From the NCBI GenBank assembly GCA_009780325.1, contig WRAF01000006.1, positions 1-64,000 on the forward strand: DNA of 64,000 nt, in the 5' to 3' direction. Origin of the DNA: Bacillota bacterium (lineage in GTDB: Bacteria; Bacillota; Clostridia; Christensenellales; Pumilibacteraceae). The notes under the pieces were generated by a model that did not search any database, was not told the DNA's origin, and saw only the letters and a program-made list of their open reading frames with translations. Below, piece after piece: positions 24,743-33,091 of the stretch (positions are counted from its first letter, which is position 1; each line of letters starts with the position of its first letter). A program made the position numbers and the translations under genes.

Positions 24743-24925
24743 ATGATAAGATGCGAATTTAAATGGTGCATATATAATAAAGAAAGTGAGTGCACTATAA
24801 AAGAGATAGAGATAAATAGTTTAGGAATGTGCGATAAGTGTATAATGCCGAATATAGAGGCTGGGGTTTTAGAGGAGGCGAAGGAGGGGTTGTTGAGAAA
24901 GTATGATAAAGAAGAGATGCTTTAG
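24743..24925 (+). CDS. small cysteine-rich protein, probable metal-binding
   Basis: A 60-residue protein with Cys at positions 4, 9, 17, 30 and 33 (IRCEFKWCIYNKESECTIKEIEI...GMCDKCIMP). It resembles short zinc-binding-like proteins common in clostridial and phage genomes. There is no ribosome binding site; the -10 box TATAAT ends 6 nt before the ATG, so the mRNA should be leaderless. It is likely repressed by the divergent XRE protein through the TGCCATTTGGCTGAA sites. The function is unknown. Confidence 0.65.
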   Translation: MIRCEFKWCIYNKESECTIKEIEINSLGMCDKCIMPNIEAGVLEEAKEGLLRKYDKEEML

Positions 24926-24997
24926 GCATGCAAGGGTCACGAATACCGCTTGGTGCGATTGTTATAGAGGGGTGTTTATATTATGGAAGGTATTTTT

Positions 24998-25038
24998 GTA
25001 AGGACGGTATTCTTCGCTTGCGCTCAGAATACCGTCAA
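24998..25038. repeat. R1-related hairpin fragment
   Basis: GGACGGTATTCTTCGCTTGC followed by GCTCAGAATACCGTC forms a hairpin like the CGCTTGCGCTC variants at 34.4-34.9 kb. A right-half R1 fragment (CTACTCCGCTTAAAATC...TGTCATTCCTGC) lies at about 25110-25149. Confidence 0.5.
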
Positions 25039-25160
25039 CTTATTGTATTTTCGCACTATTAACACCTCACATCATGATATTAAATTGAATTGTTTAATAA
25101 ATGTATTTGCCTACTCCGCTTAAAATCTAATTTAAATGTCATTCCTGCAGGGATATCACT

Positions 25161-25685
25161 TTATTTTTCAAATTCTTTATAAAACTTGCTCTCTACTATT
25201 CCTTTGCTGCCTTGATATTTTATACTATTATACAGTTTTTCATTGTCCCCCGTTTCAAAATATACTATCTGGCAAATTTTCATGCCTGCATATATTTTTA
25301 TGGGCACAACGCATGATAATGCAAGTGTCCAGTTGCCTTCAAAACCATTGTCACCAAAACCGCCTGTACAATGGATAGATAAACCAAGCCTAGATAATGA
25401 TGATTTTCCAAATAAGATGGGCACAGCGCCTTTTGTTATGGTGTATTCTTTGGTTGATGCAAGATAAATTTTATCTGGAGTTAAAATTATCCCGTCATCA
25501 GATATTAAAATCTCATCAAAAACAGGAGGTTTTTTTACATCAAAAATCTGTTGACTTGATATCATTAATTTATCAGATAGTGACAAGTCATAACTGTTGG
25601 GATTTAATTTTTTTTCATCATAAGGAGTGATTGATATATCTTTGCACTCTATTTTTTTCATTATTTGTTTTGCACTTAGTATCAT
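25161..25685 (-). CDS. dcd: dCTP deaminase
   Basis: Deaminates dCTP to dUTP on the route to dTTP. The 174-residue protein has the family signatures LNPNSYDLSLSDKL, FGKSSLSRLGLSIHCTGGFGDNGFEGNWTL and a C-terminal YQGSKG that closes over the active site. A bifunctional deaminase/diphosphatase cannot be excluded by eye. The promoter (TTGATA 25716-25721, 17 bp, TATAAT 25693-25698) ends 7 nt before the ATG and there is no ribosome binding site, so this is a leaderless candidate. It is divergent from the Dabb gene. Confidence 0.88.
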   Translation of the reverse strand: MILSAKQIMKKIECKDISITPYDEKKLNPNSYDLSLSDKLMISSQQIFDVKKPPVFDEILISDDGIILTPDKIYLASTKEYTITKGAVPILFGKSSLSRLGLSIHCTGGFGDNGFEGNWTLALSCVVPIKIYAGMKICQIVYFETGDNEKLYNSIKYQGSKGIVESKFYKEFEK

Positions 25686-25731
25686 GTTAAAGATTATATC
25701 AAATGCTTTTAATTATATCAAACATTTTATG

Positions 25732-25760
25732 TTGACTTGTTTAAATTAAGATGATAAAAT
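25732..25760 (+). promoter_or_regulatory. promoter of the Dabb-domain gene
   Basis: TTGACT (25732-25737), 17 bp, TAAAAT (25755-25760), followed by an AAGGAG ribosome binding site. Confidence 0.7.
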
Positions 25761-25784
25761 AAATAAAAAGGAGAAATCAGTAAA

Positions 25785-26066
25785 ATGGTTAAGCACATAG
25801 TATTATTTAAATTAAAAGATCAAAAGGATAGGCAAAAAGGGATAAACGCTTTAAACAGTATGAGAGGCAAAATTGAGGGACTGATGGATATAGAGGTGGG
25901 AGAAGATTTTTTATCAAGTGAAAGAAGCTATGATTTAGCATTGATTTGCACATTAAAAGACAGACAAGCATTGGATGCTTATCAGACTCACCCTGCGCAT
26001 CAGCCTGTCAAACAAGTTATGCATGCGATTAGAGAGGCTTCTGTTGCTGTGGATTTTGAGTATTAA
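25785..26066 (+). CDS. Dabb (stress-responsive A/B barrel) domain protein
   Basis: A 93-residue single-domain protein. It has the typical MVKHIVLFKLKD start, an ALNSMRGKIEGLMDIEVGEDF middle, and DLALICTLKDRQALDAYQTHPAHQPV end. Dabb proteins form dimeric alpha/beta barrels; most bacterial ones have no known substrate. AAGGAG precedes the ATG. It has its own promoter and is probably expressed alone. Confidence 0.88.
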   Translation: MVKHIVLFKLKDQKDRQKGINALNSMRGKIEGLMDIEVGEDFLSSERSYDLALICTLKDRQALDAYQTHPAHQPVKQVMHAIREASVAVDFEY

Positions 26067-26091
26067 TTTATAAATTCTATATTAAAAACAT

Positions 26092-26120
26092 TTGACTTGC
26101 CCGCATGTTTAATATATAAT
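26092..26120 (+). promoter_or_regulatory. promoter of the 617-aa lipoprotein gene
   Basis: TTGACT (26092-26097), 17 bp, TATAAT (26115-26120). Confidence 0.75.
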
Positions 26121-26179
26121 AGGTTGGTTAAACTTATATAGCATGGGGAACTATACCCCATTTAAAAGGACAAGTTATA

Positions 26180-28033
26180 ATGAAAAAATCAAAATTAGTT
26201 TTTGTTGTGCTGGCTATTGTTATGCTTTTATCTTCTTTATCTTTTTTTGCAGGCTGCAATACGGGCAGGCACAGGCAGCCAGGTACAACTACTACTCCTG
26301 ATTCTAGATTTGCTGTGTTTTCAAACGGCGGGTCGGCTGTACAATTTGGCAACTATGTTTATTTTGTAAACGGACATGGCGGTTTTTCTGATCCTAATGC
26401 AAATCAAAATATATGGCGTCAAGTTGAAAAGGGTGCTTTATATCGTGCTAGACTAAGAGGTAATGTGCAAAACAATATGATTAGTCGTCGTTTTAACTTT
26501 TGGTATGGGCATTCAGACCTATATGTTTTTGATGCGCAGATAGATAATCCTGCTCCAAACATGACAAATGAGCAAAGAGCACAGGCTAGCGGAATGGAAT
26601 TTTATACTACCAGGACACCTAAAACAGAGTGGAAGCTAGATCATGATGGTGAATATGTGCGTGATGATAATGGGTATAGAGTTGAGCAAGTTATTCCAGG
26701 TCAATATAATCATACGGTTGATGTTGAAAGAGTAATCGGCAAAAGAATGGGTCAAGATAATACAATTATTGGCGGCGGAATTTTTATCTTAGGCGAATGG
26801 ATTTTCTTTTCTTCTCCGCATAACTTAAGAAATCATGTAGGTGTTGTGGAATATGGCAGAACAGATTTTTTTAGGGCTAGATTGGATGGTTCAGAAATAT
26901 ACAGACTTTATACGACTGTTAATCATCTTGATGAGCACGGCGATGTTGTTGCTCCTCAGTATGCTTTTCATAAATTTAATGGGTCATATTATTTATTAGT
27001 ATTAGACGGAAGCAACATAATTTCAGTTGAAATGGATAGAGGCGGCAATCGTATTAGGACACCTCAAACAATTGCAGAAAATGTGGTAAATGCCTATTTT
27101 CCTGTTAGAGAAATTTATTATAACGGGATAAATGAGCATGGCGTTGAAAACTTTATTTATTTTACAAGAAACTCTAATGCTGATGATATTTTGCCAAGAG
27201 GCAATGTTTTAGAGCTTATGAGACCAAATGGTTCGGAGAGAATGATTGTTTACAATGGCGGCAACCATGCTCAAATCATGGGTACCGATAATGGGATTTT
27301 CTTTTATAGTGCCACTGTTTCTGCTGGTGCTGCTACGGCAACAGTTGTATATTATAGCAATTTCCATAACTTGCTTATGGGGCGTGGCAGAGATGAAAAT
27401 GGTGTTGTGTATAATCTTTCAGCACATAGTCCGTCATACCGTGCTAGATGGATAAACGGTGCTCCGTTTTCAGATGTATCAGGGTATTTAACTAATAATG
27501 AATTTAATTCAATGGGTAGATTAGTGGGAATAAGACCAAATCACCATAATGCAGATTCTATTTATATATTAGGGTTTTCAGGTTCTGAAGTTATGCTTTT
27601 TTCAAAAGCTAATACTCCGGTGACATTAATGCATAGGGGCGCTGAGTTTGTAGGATATAATGGACATGCTGGGTTTATGCACAGGCAGGACGGGGCAAAC
27701 ACTCAAAATTGGAATGTATATAGCAGCTGGACATTGTTTTTAAAAGATGGTGGTGAGTTTTTTAGTGTTAACCTATTTGATGGCAGTGACTATAGGTTGT
27801 TAGGCAATGGGTTTAATGGAGGACCTAATTCGTTTAGATTAAGCATTTTGCCCAACTTTGCAGTGTTTTTTGCAAATGCTCCTGATGTATCACCTAATGC
27901 AACAAACTATGCGTGGTTTGTAAGGTTAAATGATAGATATAAAGACCCTATGCTGGTTGCATATATAATTGAAAATGAAAGACCGCAAGAAGAAGAGCCT
28001 GTGATTGATGATGAAGATGATTATGATTATTAA
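26180..28033 (+). CDS. large lipoprotein, possible beta-propeller
   Basis: A 617-residue exported protein. A signal peptide (MKKSKLVFVVLAIVMLLSSL...) ends in the lipobox FAGC. The mature region has recurring short motifs with hydrophobic-GNYVYFVN, GEWIFFSS, NFIYFTRN and NGIFFYSA character. These look like blades of a clostridial DUF5050-type beta-propeller. A Ser/Thr/Pro linker follows the lipidated Cys, and the C-terminus is very acidic (EEEPVIDDEDDYDY). A surface-exposed binding role is likely; the ligand is unknown. Confidence 0.75.
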   Translation: MKKSKLVFVVLAIVMLLSSLSFFAGCNTGRHRQPGTTTTPDSRFAVFSNGGSAVQFGNYVYFVNGHGGFSDPNANQNIWRQVEKGALYRARLRGNVQNNMISRRFNFWYGHSDLYVFDAQIDNPAPNMTNEQRAQASGMEFYTTRTPKTEWKLDHDGEYVRDDNGYRVEQVIPGQYNHTVDVERVIGKRMGQDNTIIGGGIFILGEWIFFSSPHNLRNHVGVVEYGRTDFFRARLDGSEIYRLYTTVNHLDEHGDVVAPQYAFHKFNGSYYLLVLDGSNIISVEMDRGGNRIRTPQTIAENVVNAYFPVREIYYNGINEHGVENFIYFTRNSNADDILPRGNVLELMRPNGSERMIVYNGGNHAQIMGTDNGIFFYSATVSAGAATATVVYYSNFHNLLMGRGRDENGVVYNLSAHSPSYRARWINGAPFSDVSGYLTNNEFNSMGRLVGIRPNHHNADSIYILGFSGSEVMLFSKANTPVTLMHRGAEFVGYNGHAGFMHRQDGANTQNWNVYSSWTLFLKDGGEFFSVNLFDGSDYRLLGNGFNGGPNSFRLSILPNFAVFFANAPDVSPNATNYAWFVRLNDRYKDPMLVAYIIENERPQEEEPVIDDEDDYDY

Positions 28034-28067
28034 TATGCGGCTATTTATGTAATATTAAAGGAATAAA

Positions 28068-28160
28068 GAAGAGATTTTTACGGGATGACATAAGTCTTAA
28101 GTTTAAGCGGAGTAGTTTTTGCAGCTAGCAAACAGTTTATTTTTTTATCATCTTGGGAGC
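28068..28160. repeat. R1 palindromic repeat, copy f (degenerate)
   Basis: The left arm GAAGAGATTTTTACGGGATG and the core AAGCGGAGTAGTTTTTGCAG are clear; the right arm is eroded. Confidence 0.6.
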
Positions 28161-28276
28161 GAAGCCTAATGGCACGAATACTTCTTGGCGCATCAATCAC
28201 ATAAGCAAAAGAGCGCAGTTTTAAAAAATAAGCATTGCATTTTATGACAACTCTAAAATCTATATAACAAAACAAA

Positions 28277-28317
28277 AAACTGGATTTAAAAGTCAATCTT
28301 TCAAATCCAGTTTTTTA
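28277..28317 (+). terminator. intrinsic terminator
   Basis: AACTGGATTT...AAATCCAGTTTTTTA hairpin with a T run, downstream of the lipoprotein gene. Confidence 0.75.
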
Positions 28318-28365
28318 TAGCATAAGTAAAAATATGGATATTTGAGAATATGCTAGCTCAAAAAA

Positions 28366-28409
28366 ACCCGCCCTATGCAGGGGCGGGTCGGGGCAAAGCC
28401 CCTTTTTTT
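28366..28409. repeat. tandem double-hairpin element 3 (terminators on both strands)
   Basis: ACCCGCCC-TATGCAG-GGGCGGGT (28366-28388) has a T run on the minus strand. GGGGC-AAA-GCCCC (28390-28402) has a T run on the plus strand. The first would terminate the cysteine-rich peptide transcript. Confidence 0.7.
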
Positions 28410-28467
28410 ATTTTAACAGAGTTTGTCAACACACCCATCTAAGACGGGATTGCGCTTTTAGCTGCTA

Positions 28468-28542
28468 TTAGCAACAACATCGGCAGCAGCATCGGCAGCG
28501 GCAACAGCGAAAACGCCAGCAACAACAATTACTTCTAAACAT
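28468..28542 (-). CDS. 24-residue cysteine/arginine-rich peptide
   Basis: A very short reading frame with a perfect ribosome binding site (AAAGGAGG, 7 nt before the ATG at 28542). The peptide starts MFRSNCCCWRF and ends CCRCRCCCRCCC: 12 of 24 residues are cysteine and 5 are arginine. An inverted repeat (ACATAAC/GTTATGT, about 28558-28586) lies in its leader and a terminator hairpin lies about 80 bp downstream. Possible roles are metal binding, a redox-active or modified peptide, or a regulatory leader peptide that senses cysteine. I know no matching family. It could be a chance frame, but the ribosome binding site argues against that. Confidence 0.55.
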   Translation of the reverse strand: MFRSNCCCWRFRCCRCRCCCRCCC

Positions 28543-28632
28543 AAAAAACCTCCTTTACATAACACCTAAATTAAAAATGTTATGTAAGAAAATAGGCTTC
28601 TATAATCAATATATGAAAAAGGATATTTGGAT

Positions 28633-28930
28633 GTGTTAAAGATTACTCAATTAAGTTTACAAAATAAACAATTAACTGAGTACAGGGCTAAGAAAGCCAA
28701 ATAATGGGATTCAAAAAATATATTAGTTGAAGATAGCCATTCAGTCATAATCACAAAAGTAGCTTTCACAAACGATTTAGCATAAGATTATTTGTATAAG
28801 ATTATATGACTGCTAGACAATCATACATCTAAAATTAAGACAATAGTTTTTTTGTTTAAGTCAAAAAAATTCCCAAAGGACACGAGAAATACTTGCAAAA
28901 AACTTATAAAAGAAAGAAAATAATTTAAAA
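28633..28930 (+). pseudogene. possible decayed reading frame
   Basis: One frame from GTG 28633 reads about 98 codons with three internal stops (about positions 28702, 28786 and 28810) and then ends. It is followed by the hairpin AAATCACATT/AATGTGATTTTTT (28936-28968), which looks like a terminator. I recognise no product, and in DNA this AT-rich a frame with few stops can arise by chance. The rest of 28034-29191 beyond the listed repeats shows nothing else. Confidence 0.2.
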
Positions 28931-29191
28931 TTTCTAAATCACATTTATCTTGAATGTGATTTTTTCGTATGTCAAAACTTTCATAGAGTTAAAATCGGAA
29001 TATAGCAACTAAGGTTGGCGAGATGATATGCAATAATTTCTGAGGAGTTAAGCGTGATGAGAATAAGTTCGCTTAAAAAATAAATCAAAAAATTTTTGAA
29101 AAAAGTTAAAAAAGAGGCGAAAAACTGTTGACATTGTATATACTGTTATTGCATACTATAAACAGTTCTTAAGAAAAGGGGGTCGCTTTGT

Positions 29192-29569
29192 ATGAATATA
29201 GTAATTTCCAACAAATCCGGCTTGCCTATTTATGAGCAAATAAAAGAGCAAATCAAGGCGGCAATAATTTGTGATGAGATTAAAGAGGGTGAGATTTTGC
29301 CGTCTATTAGGAGTTTGGCACAAGATTTAAAAATCAGTGTGATTACTACTATGCGGGCATACACTGATTTAGAGCAAGAGGGATTTGTATCAAGCATGCA
29401 GGGCAAGGGGTATTTTGTACTGCCAAAGGATAGTGAGCACATAAAAGAGCAAAAACTAAGAGAGATAGAGCTGCATTTTTATGATGCGATTGCGGCAAGC
29501 AAAATTATTGGACTGCCAAATGATGAGCTAATACAAGTATTAAAAATATTATTAGAGGAGCAAAATTAA
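29192..29569 (+). CDS. GntR-family regulator (YtrA type)
   Basis: A 125-residue regulator with an N-terminal winged helix (GLPIYEQIKEQIKAAIICDEIKEGEILPSIRSLAQDLKISVITTMRAYTDLEQEGFVSSMQGKGYFV) and only a short C-terminal tail. This is the layout of YtrA-like repressors that sit in front of ABC transporter genes. TTGACA (29128-29133), 18 bp, CATACT lies upstream, inside an AACTGTT/AACAGTT inverted repeat (29123-29167) that could be its operator. AAGGGGGTC precedes the ATG. It is the first gene of a three-gene operon. Confidence 0.9.
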   Translation: MNIVISNKSGLPIYEQIKEQIKAAIICDEIKEGEILPSIRSLAQDLKISVITTMRAYTDLEQEGFVSSMQGKGYFVLPKDSEHIKEQKLREIELHFYDAIAASKIIGLPNDELIQVLKILLEEQN

Positions 29570-29574
29570 TAACA

Positions 29575-30432
29575 ATGGAAAACATTTTAGAAATTAAGTC
29601 TTTAAGAAAAAAATTCGGACAGTTTGGTGTAGAAGATGTGTCGTTTAGTTTGCCTAAAGGTTATATTATGGGCTTTGTGGGTAAAAACGGAGCGGGAAAG
29701 ACTACTACAATCAAAAGTATTTTAAATATGCTGCATAAAGACAGCGGCGAGATTAAAATATTCGGACTTGATAGCTTAGAGCATGAAGCTGAGATTAAAG
29801 CGAAAATCGGGGTAGTGATGGACAGCACTTTTTTTGAAGAGAACTGGACGCTTATTCAAACAGGCAAAGCGCTTAAACCTTTTTATCCTGATTGGGATGA
29901 TTATAAGTTTAAGCAGATGCTTAATACATTTGGGCTTGATCCAAGCAAAAAAATCAAAGAGTTGTCAAGAGGCATGAGAATGAAAATAATGATAGCATGT
30001 GCACTGGCTCATGATCCTGATTTTTTGATACTTGATGAGCCCACTAGCGGGCTTGACGCAGTGGCAAGAGATGAGCTTATGGATATATTAAAAGCGTTTA
30101 TTACTAATGAAAATAAGGCGATTTTATTTTCTACTCATATCACCACTGATTTAGAAAAAATTGCAGATTATATTACATTTATTGATAATGGCAAAGTCAT
30201 GCATAGTGATACAAAGGATAATTTAATGGAAAAATATGTGATGGTCAAAGGCGGACTGGGGATATTAAATGAAGATCAAAAAAGGCTGCTAATAGGATAT
30301 CAAGAGTGCAAAGTAAATTTTGACGGAATGATATTAAGAGAGAAACTGGAATTATTGCCTAATAATTTAGCAACAGAACCAGTATCTATGGACGATTTAG
30401 TAATCAGGTTTAATAAGGGAGGGATAAGATAA
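29575..30432 (+). CDS. ABC transporter ATP-binding protein
   Basis: The 285-residue ATPase subunit of an ABC-2-type exporter. Walker A is GKNGAGKTT, the signature is ELSRGMRMK (a variant of LSGGQ), Walker B is FLILDEPTSGLD, and the switch histidine lies in ILFSTHITTDLEK. It starts 5 nt after the regulator gene and overlaps the permease start by one base (TAATG). The set matches YtrA-YtrB-type operons, which often respond to cell-envelope stress or peptide antibiotics. The substrate is unknown. Confidence 0.93.
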   Translation: MENILEIKSLRKKFGQFGVEDVSFSLPKGYIMGFVGKNGAGKTTTIKSILNMLHKDSGEIKIFGLDSLEHEAEIKAKIGVVMDSTFFEENWTLIQTGKALKPFYPDWDDYKFKQMLNTFGLDPSKKIKELSRGMRMKIMIACALAHDPDFLILDEPTSGLDAVARDELMDILKAFITNENKAILFSTHITTDLEKIADYITFIDNGKVMHSDTKDNLMEKYVMVKGGLGILNEDQKRLLIGYQECKVNFDGMILREKLELLPNNLATEPVSMDDLVIRFNKGGIR

Positions 30433-31169
30433 TGAAAAAATTAAAAAATATAAATGCATTATTAAAATTAGATGTTCAATTAATAAAACCTTATTGGCCG
30501 TGGCTGCTTATGTTTTTTGGATTGGCATTACTTATGGGGATAATGATGGGAGAAGGCTTTGGATTTATTATTTCGTGGACAATTTTTGCGGGCACAATCT
30601 TGGCTTTTCCGTTTGAGAACAAAGAAAAAGGCAATATGGATATGCTGTTTGCCAGTCTTCCTACTAATCGCAAATCTATGATATTTGCAAAATATGCGTC
30701 TATTCTTATTGGTCTAGGTATTGCTTTAATTATAGGATTAGGCGTGGCAATATTGCTTGATATGATTTATTTGCAATTTCCGCTTGACCCTGTATATGTA
30801 GAAGGTATATATATACCTCAGTTCCGTGCGATGGAGCTAGATATTTATTGGTCTATGATGTTGACTATGACAGCACTTGCGGTTGCAATATACATGATTT
30901 CAGTGGGTGTGCAGACTCCGTTCTTTTATAAGTATGGATATAAAAAAGGGCGTATCTTTATGTGGATTCCTATCATCTTAATCACTGTTGTACTTAATTT
31001 GCAGGCTATCTTAGGATTATTTAATATTGATTTTAATATTTTTAATATCATGCTGTCTGAATCTATAAATAGGATAATCACAAGCTGTATATCATTAGGA
31101 ATTGGAGTATTGGCATTTATTGGGTCATATTTTTTATCTAGAAAGATGTATTTAAAGAAAGATATTTAA
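30432..31169 (+). CDS. ABC-2-type transporter permease
   Basis: A 245-residue membrane protein with about six transmembrane segments. It resembles the ABC2_membrane_5 family: an N-terminal cytoplasmic segment, WPWLLMFFGLALLMG, then ENKEKGNMDMLFASLPTNRKSMIFAKY (the typical coupling region). It forms the channel for the ATPase encoded immediately upstream, with which it overlaps by one base. A terminator at 31190-31226 ends the operon. Confidence 0.88.
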   Translation: MKKLKNINALLKLDVQLIKPYWPWLLMFFGLALLMGIMMGEGFGFIISWTIFAGTILAFPFENKEKGNMDMLFASLPTNRKSMIFAKYASILIGLGIALIIGLGVAILLDMIYLQFPLDPVYVEGIYIPQFRAMELDIYWSMMLTMTALAVAIYMISVGVQTPFFYKYGYKKGRIFMWIPIILITVVLNLQAILGLFNIDFNIFNIMLSESINRIITSCISLGIGVLAFIGSYFLSRKMYLKKDI

Positions 31170-31189
31170 AGAACTCTAATCTATAGTTT

Positions 31190-31226
31190 AAAAAAAGCAT
31201 TTTCATTTTATGAGAATGCTTTTTTT
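31190..31226 (+). terminator. ABC operon terminator
   Basis: AAAAAAAGCATTTTC...GAGAATGCTTTTTTT. Confidence 0.88.
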
Positions 31227-31267
31227 AAGTTGACAAATAAACTGCAGTATAATAAAATAAAGCTGAT

Positions 31268-32350
31268 ATGGTGCTAGAGCAATTAAAAACGCAATTAAAA
31301 ACTGCTGCTATTAAATTTGATAGCAGCCTTTTGGCGATTGATATTGATGGGCTGCATCAAAAACGGGCGGCATTGGCTAAAGAGCAAGAGCATCCTGACT
31401 TGTATAATGATATCAAAAAGGCTCAGAAAATTACAACGGAATATGCTAGGATATGTGAGTATCTAGATAATATAGCGGCGCTTAAAATAGAGATAAAAAA
31501 CCTAGATGAATTATTGGAAATTATCGATGATGAGCTAATGGATGAATTAAAACAGTCTATAAATGTATTGGAAAAAAATGTGGAAAAACTGCATTTAGCA
31601 ACTTTATTAAAGGGTGATTATGACGGGTATAATGCTATTGTAAGTGTTCATGCAGGTGCGGGCGGTACAGAAAGCTGTGATTGGGCAGGCATGCTTTATA
31701 GAATGTATAAAATGTATTGTGATAAAAATGGATTTAATCATGAAGAATTTGAAAGGATTAACGGAGATGAGGCTGGCATAAAAAATGTAACATTTATAGT
31801 CAAGGGCACAAATGCATATGGGTTTTTAAAGGCGGAAAAAGGAGTGCATAGGTTGGTTAGAATTTCTCCGTTTGATTCAAATTCAAGGCGGCATACCAGC
31901 TTTGCAAGCATTGAGGTTATGCCTGAGATTGAAAATGAGGGTGAAATAAAAATTGCTGGTGAAGAACTAAAAATCGATACCTTTAGAAGCGGAGGAGCAG
32001 GCGGTCAAAGCGTGAATAAAACTGAGAGTGCAATAAGGATTACTCATATTCCTAGCGGGATTGTGGTGTCATGTCAAAATGAGAGAAGCCAGCTGCTTAA
32101 TAAAGAGTCGGCAATGAAAATGCTTATGAGTAAATTAGCTGAAAGAAGAGAGAGAGAATTAGCTGAAAAGGCGGCTGGGATAAAAGGCGAAATGAAAAAA
32201 ATTGAATGGGGCAGTCAGATAAGAAACTATGTTTTTCAGCCGTATACAATGGTTAAAGATTTAAGGACGGGACATGAAGATACTGATGTAGATAAAGTGA
32301 TGAATGGCGGCATAGATGAGTTTATATTAGAGTTTTTAAGAAAAAGTTAA
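31268..32350 (+). CDS. prfB: peptide chain release factor 2
   Basis: Recognises UAA and UGA and releases the peptide. The 360-residue protein has the SPF tripeptide (RISPFDSN), which defines RF2, and the catalytic GGQ (SGGAGGQSVNKTES). The N-terminal helical domain is complete in one frame: the usual programmed frameshift (CTTTGAC) near codon 25 is absent, so RF2 is not autoregulated that way here. No clear ribosome binding site is seen before the ATG. Confidence 0.96.
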   Translation: MVLEQLKTQLKTAAIKFDSSLLAIDIDGLHQKRAALAKEQEHPDLYNDIKKAQKITTEYARICEYLDNIAALKIEIKNLDELLEIIDDELMDELKQSINVLEKNVEKLHLATLLKGDYDGYNAIVSVHAGAGGTESCDWAGMLYRMYKMYCDKNGFNHEEFERINGDEAGIKNVTFIVKGTNAYGFLKAEKGVHRLVRISPFDSNSRRHTSFASIEVMPEIENEGEIKIAGEELKIDTFRSGGAGGQSVNKTESAIRITHIPSGIVVSCQNERSQLLNKESAMKMLMSKLAERRERELAEKAAGIKGEMKKIEWGSQIRNYVFQPYTMVKDLRTGHEDTDVDKVMNGGIDEFILEFLRKS

Positions 32351-32485
32351 AAATTAACTATTTTAAATGGCAAGTTAAGCTAAATTGACTTGTCTTTTTT
32401 TGTCATTTTTAGGCATAATTTCATTCAAAATTTCAATATTCGACAATTTTTGTTAATAATTTTTATAAAATCTTGTTGAATATGT

Positions 32486-32514
32486 TTGACAGCCTAAATT
32501 TCATATGATAATAT
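32486..32514 (+). promoter_or_regulatory. promoter of the sigma-like/peptidase operon
   Basis: TTGACA (32486-32491), 17 bp, TAATAT (32509-32514). A weak hairpin with a T run (32367-32402) probably terminates prfB upstream. Confidence 0.7.
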
Positions 32515-32548
32515 GTGTTGTATTACATAAGGATTAAGGAATCAATGC

Positions 32549-33052
32549 ATGAATGTAAGCGACTTTAATAAAATATTTTCTCAGAAACAAGAGGATATCA
32601 TGGCGCTTAATAATTTATATGAATACTTCTGTCCTAAAATCATGATTCGTCTTAACAAATTATATGGAAATAGAAACTTTAGCATCAAAATTTGTCAAGA
32701 ATTCTTAAATAAATTAAACAGCATTGAAACAACTGAAAATATAGAATACCCAAACATTTGGATACATAATCTTTGTGATGAAATTATTATAGAAAAACAT
32801 AACTATGCATTTAAATTAAAAGAAAATATCAGTTATGAAAAAAAGCTGCATGCTAAAGTATATGAAGTATTCTATAATTTTGATTCCATAACAAAAGAAA
32901 TCTACTTTCTGCACTTTTGCTTAAAATATAATTTTGATGAAATAGTAAAAGAGCTGAGTATAAATAAAGAGCTGAGTATAAATATAGATGAAGTGAAAGC
33001 TAAGTTTGAACAATGTATAGACCTACTAGCTCAGTCTAAATTAATAAGCTAA
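32549..33052 (+). CDS. divergent ECF sigma-factor-like protein
   Basis: A 167-residue protein with the layout of a small sigma-70-type factor. A helical region-2-like part (ALNNLYEYFCPKIMIRLNKLYGNRN...ICQEFLNKL...YPNIWIHNLCDEII) is followed by a region-4-like part (EVFYNFDSITKEIYFLHFCLKYNFDEIVKELSI...IDEVKAKFEQCIDLL). Sequence conservation is weak, so it may be a degenerate sigma factor or another helical regulator. An exported cysteine peptidase gene follows 39 bp downstream on the same strand, so the two probably form an operon. Confidence 0.5.
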   Translation: MNVSDFNKIFSQKQEDIMALNNLYEYFCPKIMIRLNKLYGNRNFSIKICQEFLNKLNSIETTENIEYPNIWIHNLCDEIIIEKHNYAFKLKENISYEKKLHAKVYEVFYNFDSITKEIYFLHFCLKYNFDEIVKELSINKELSINIDEVKAKFEQCIDLLAQSKLIS

Positions 33053-33091
33053 ATATTCAAAAACAAAAAACCTTTTTAGGAGAGAAAATAA

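Noticed and set aside
31268..32350. Programmed frameshift in prfB
   Set aside because: The usual CTTTGAC slip site near codon 25 is absent and the full protein reads in one frame.
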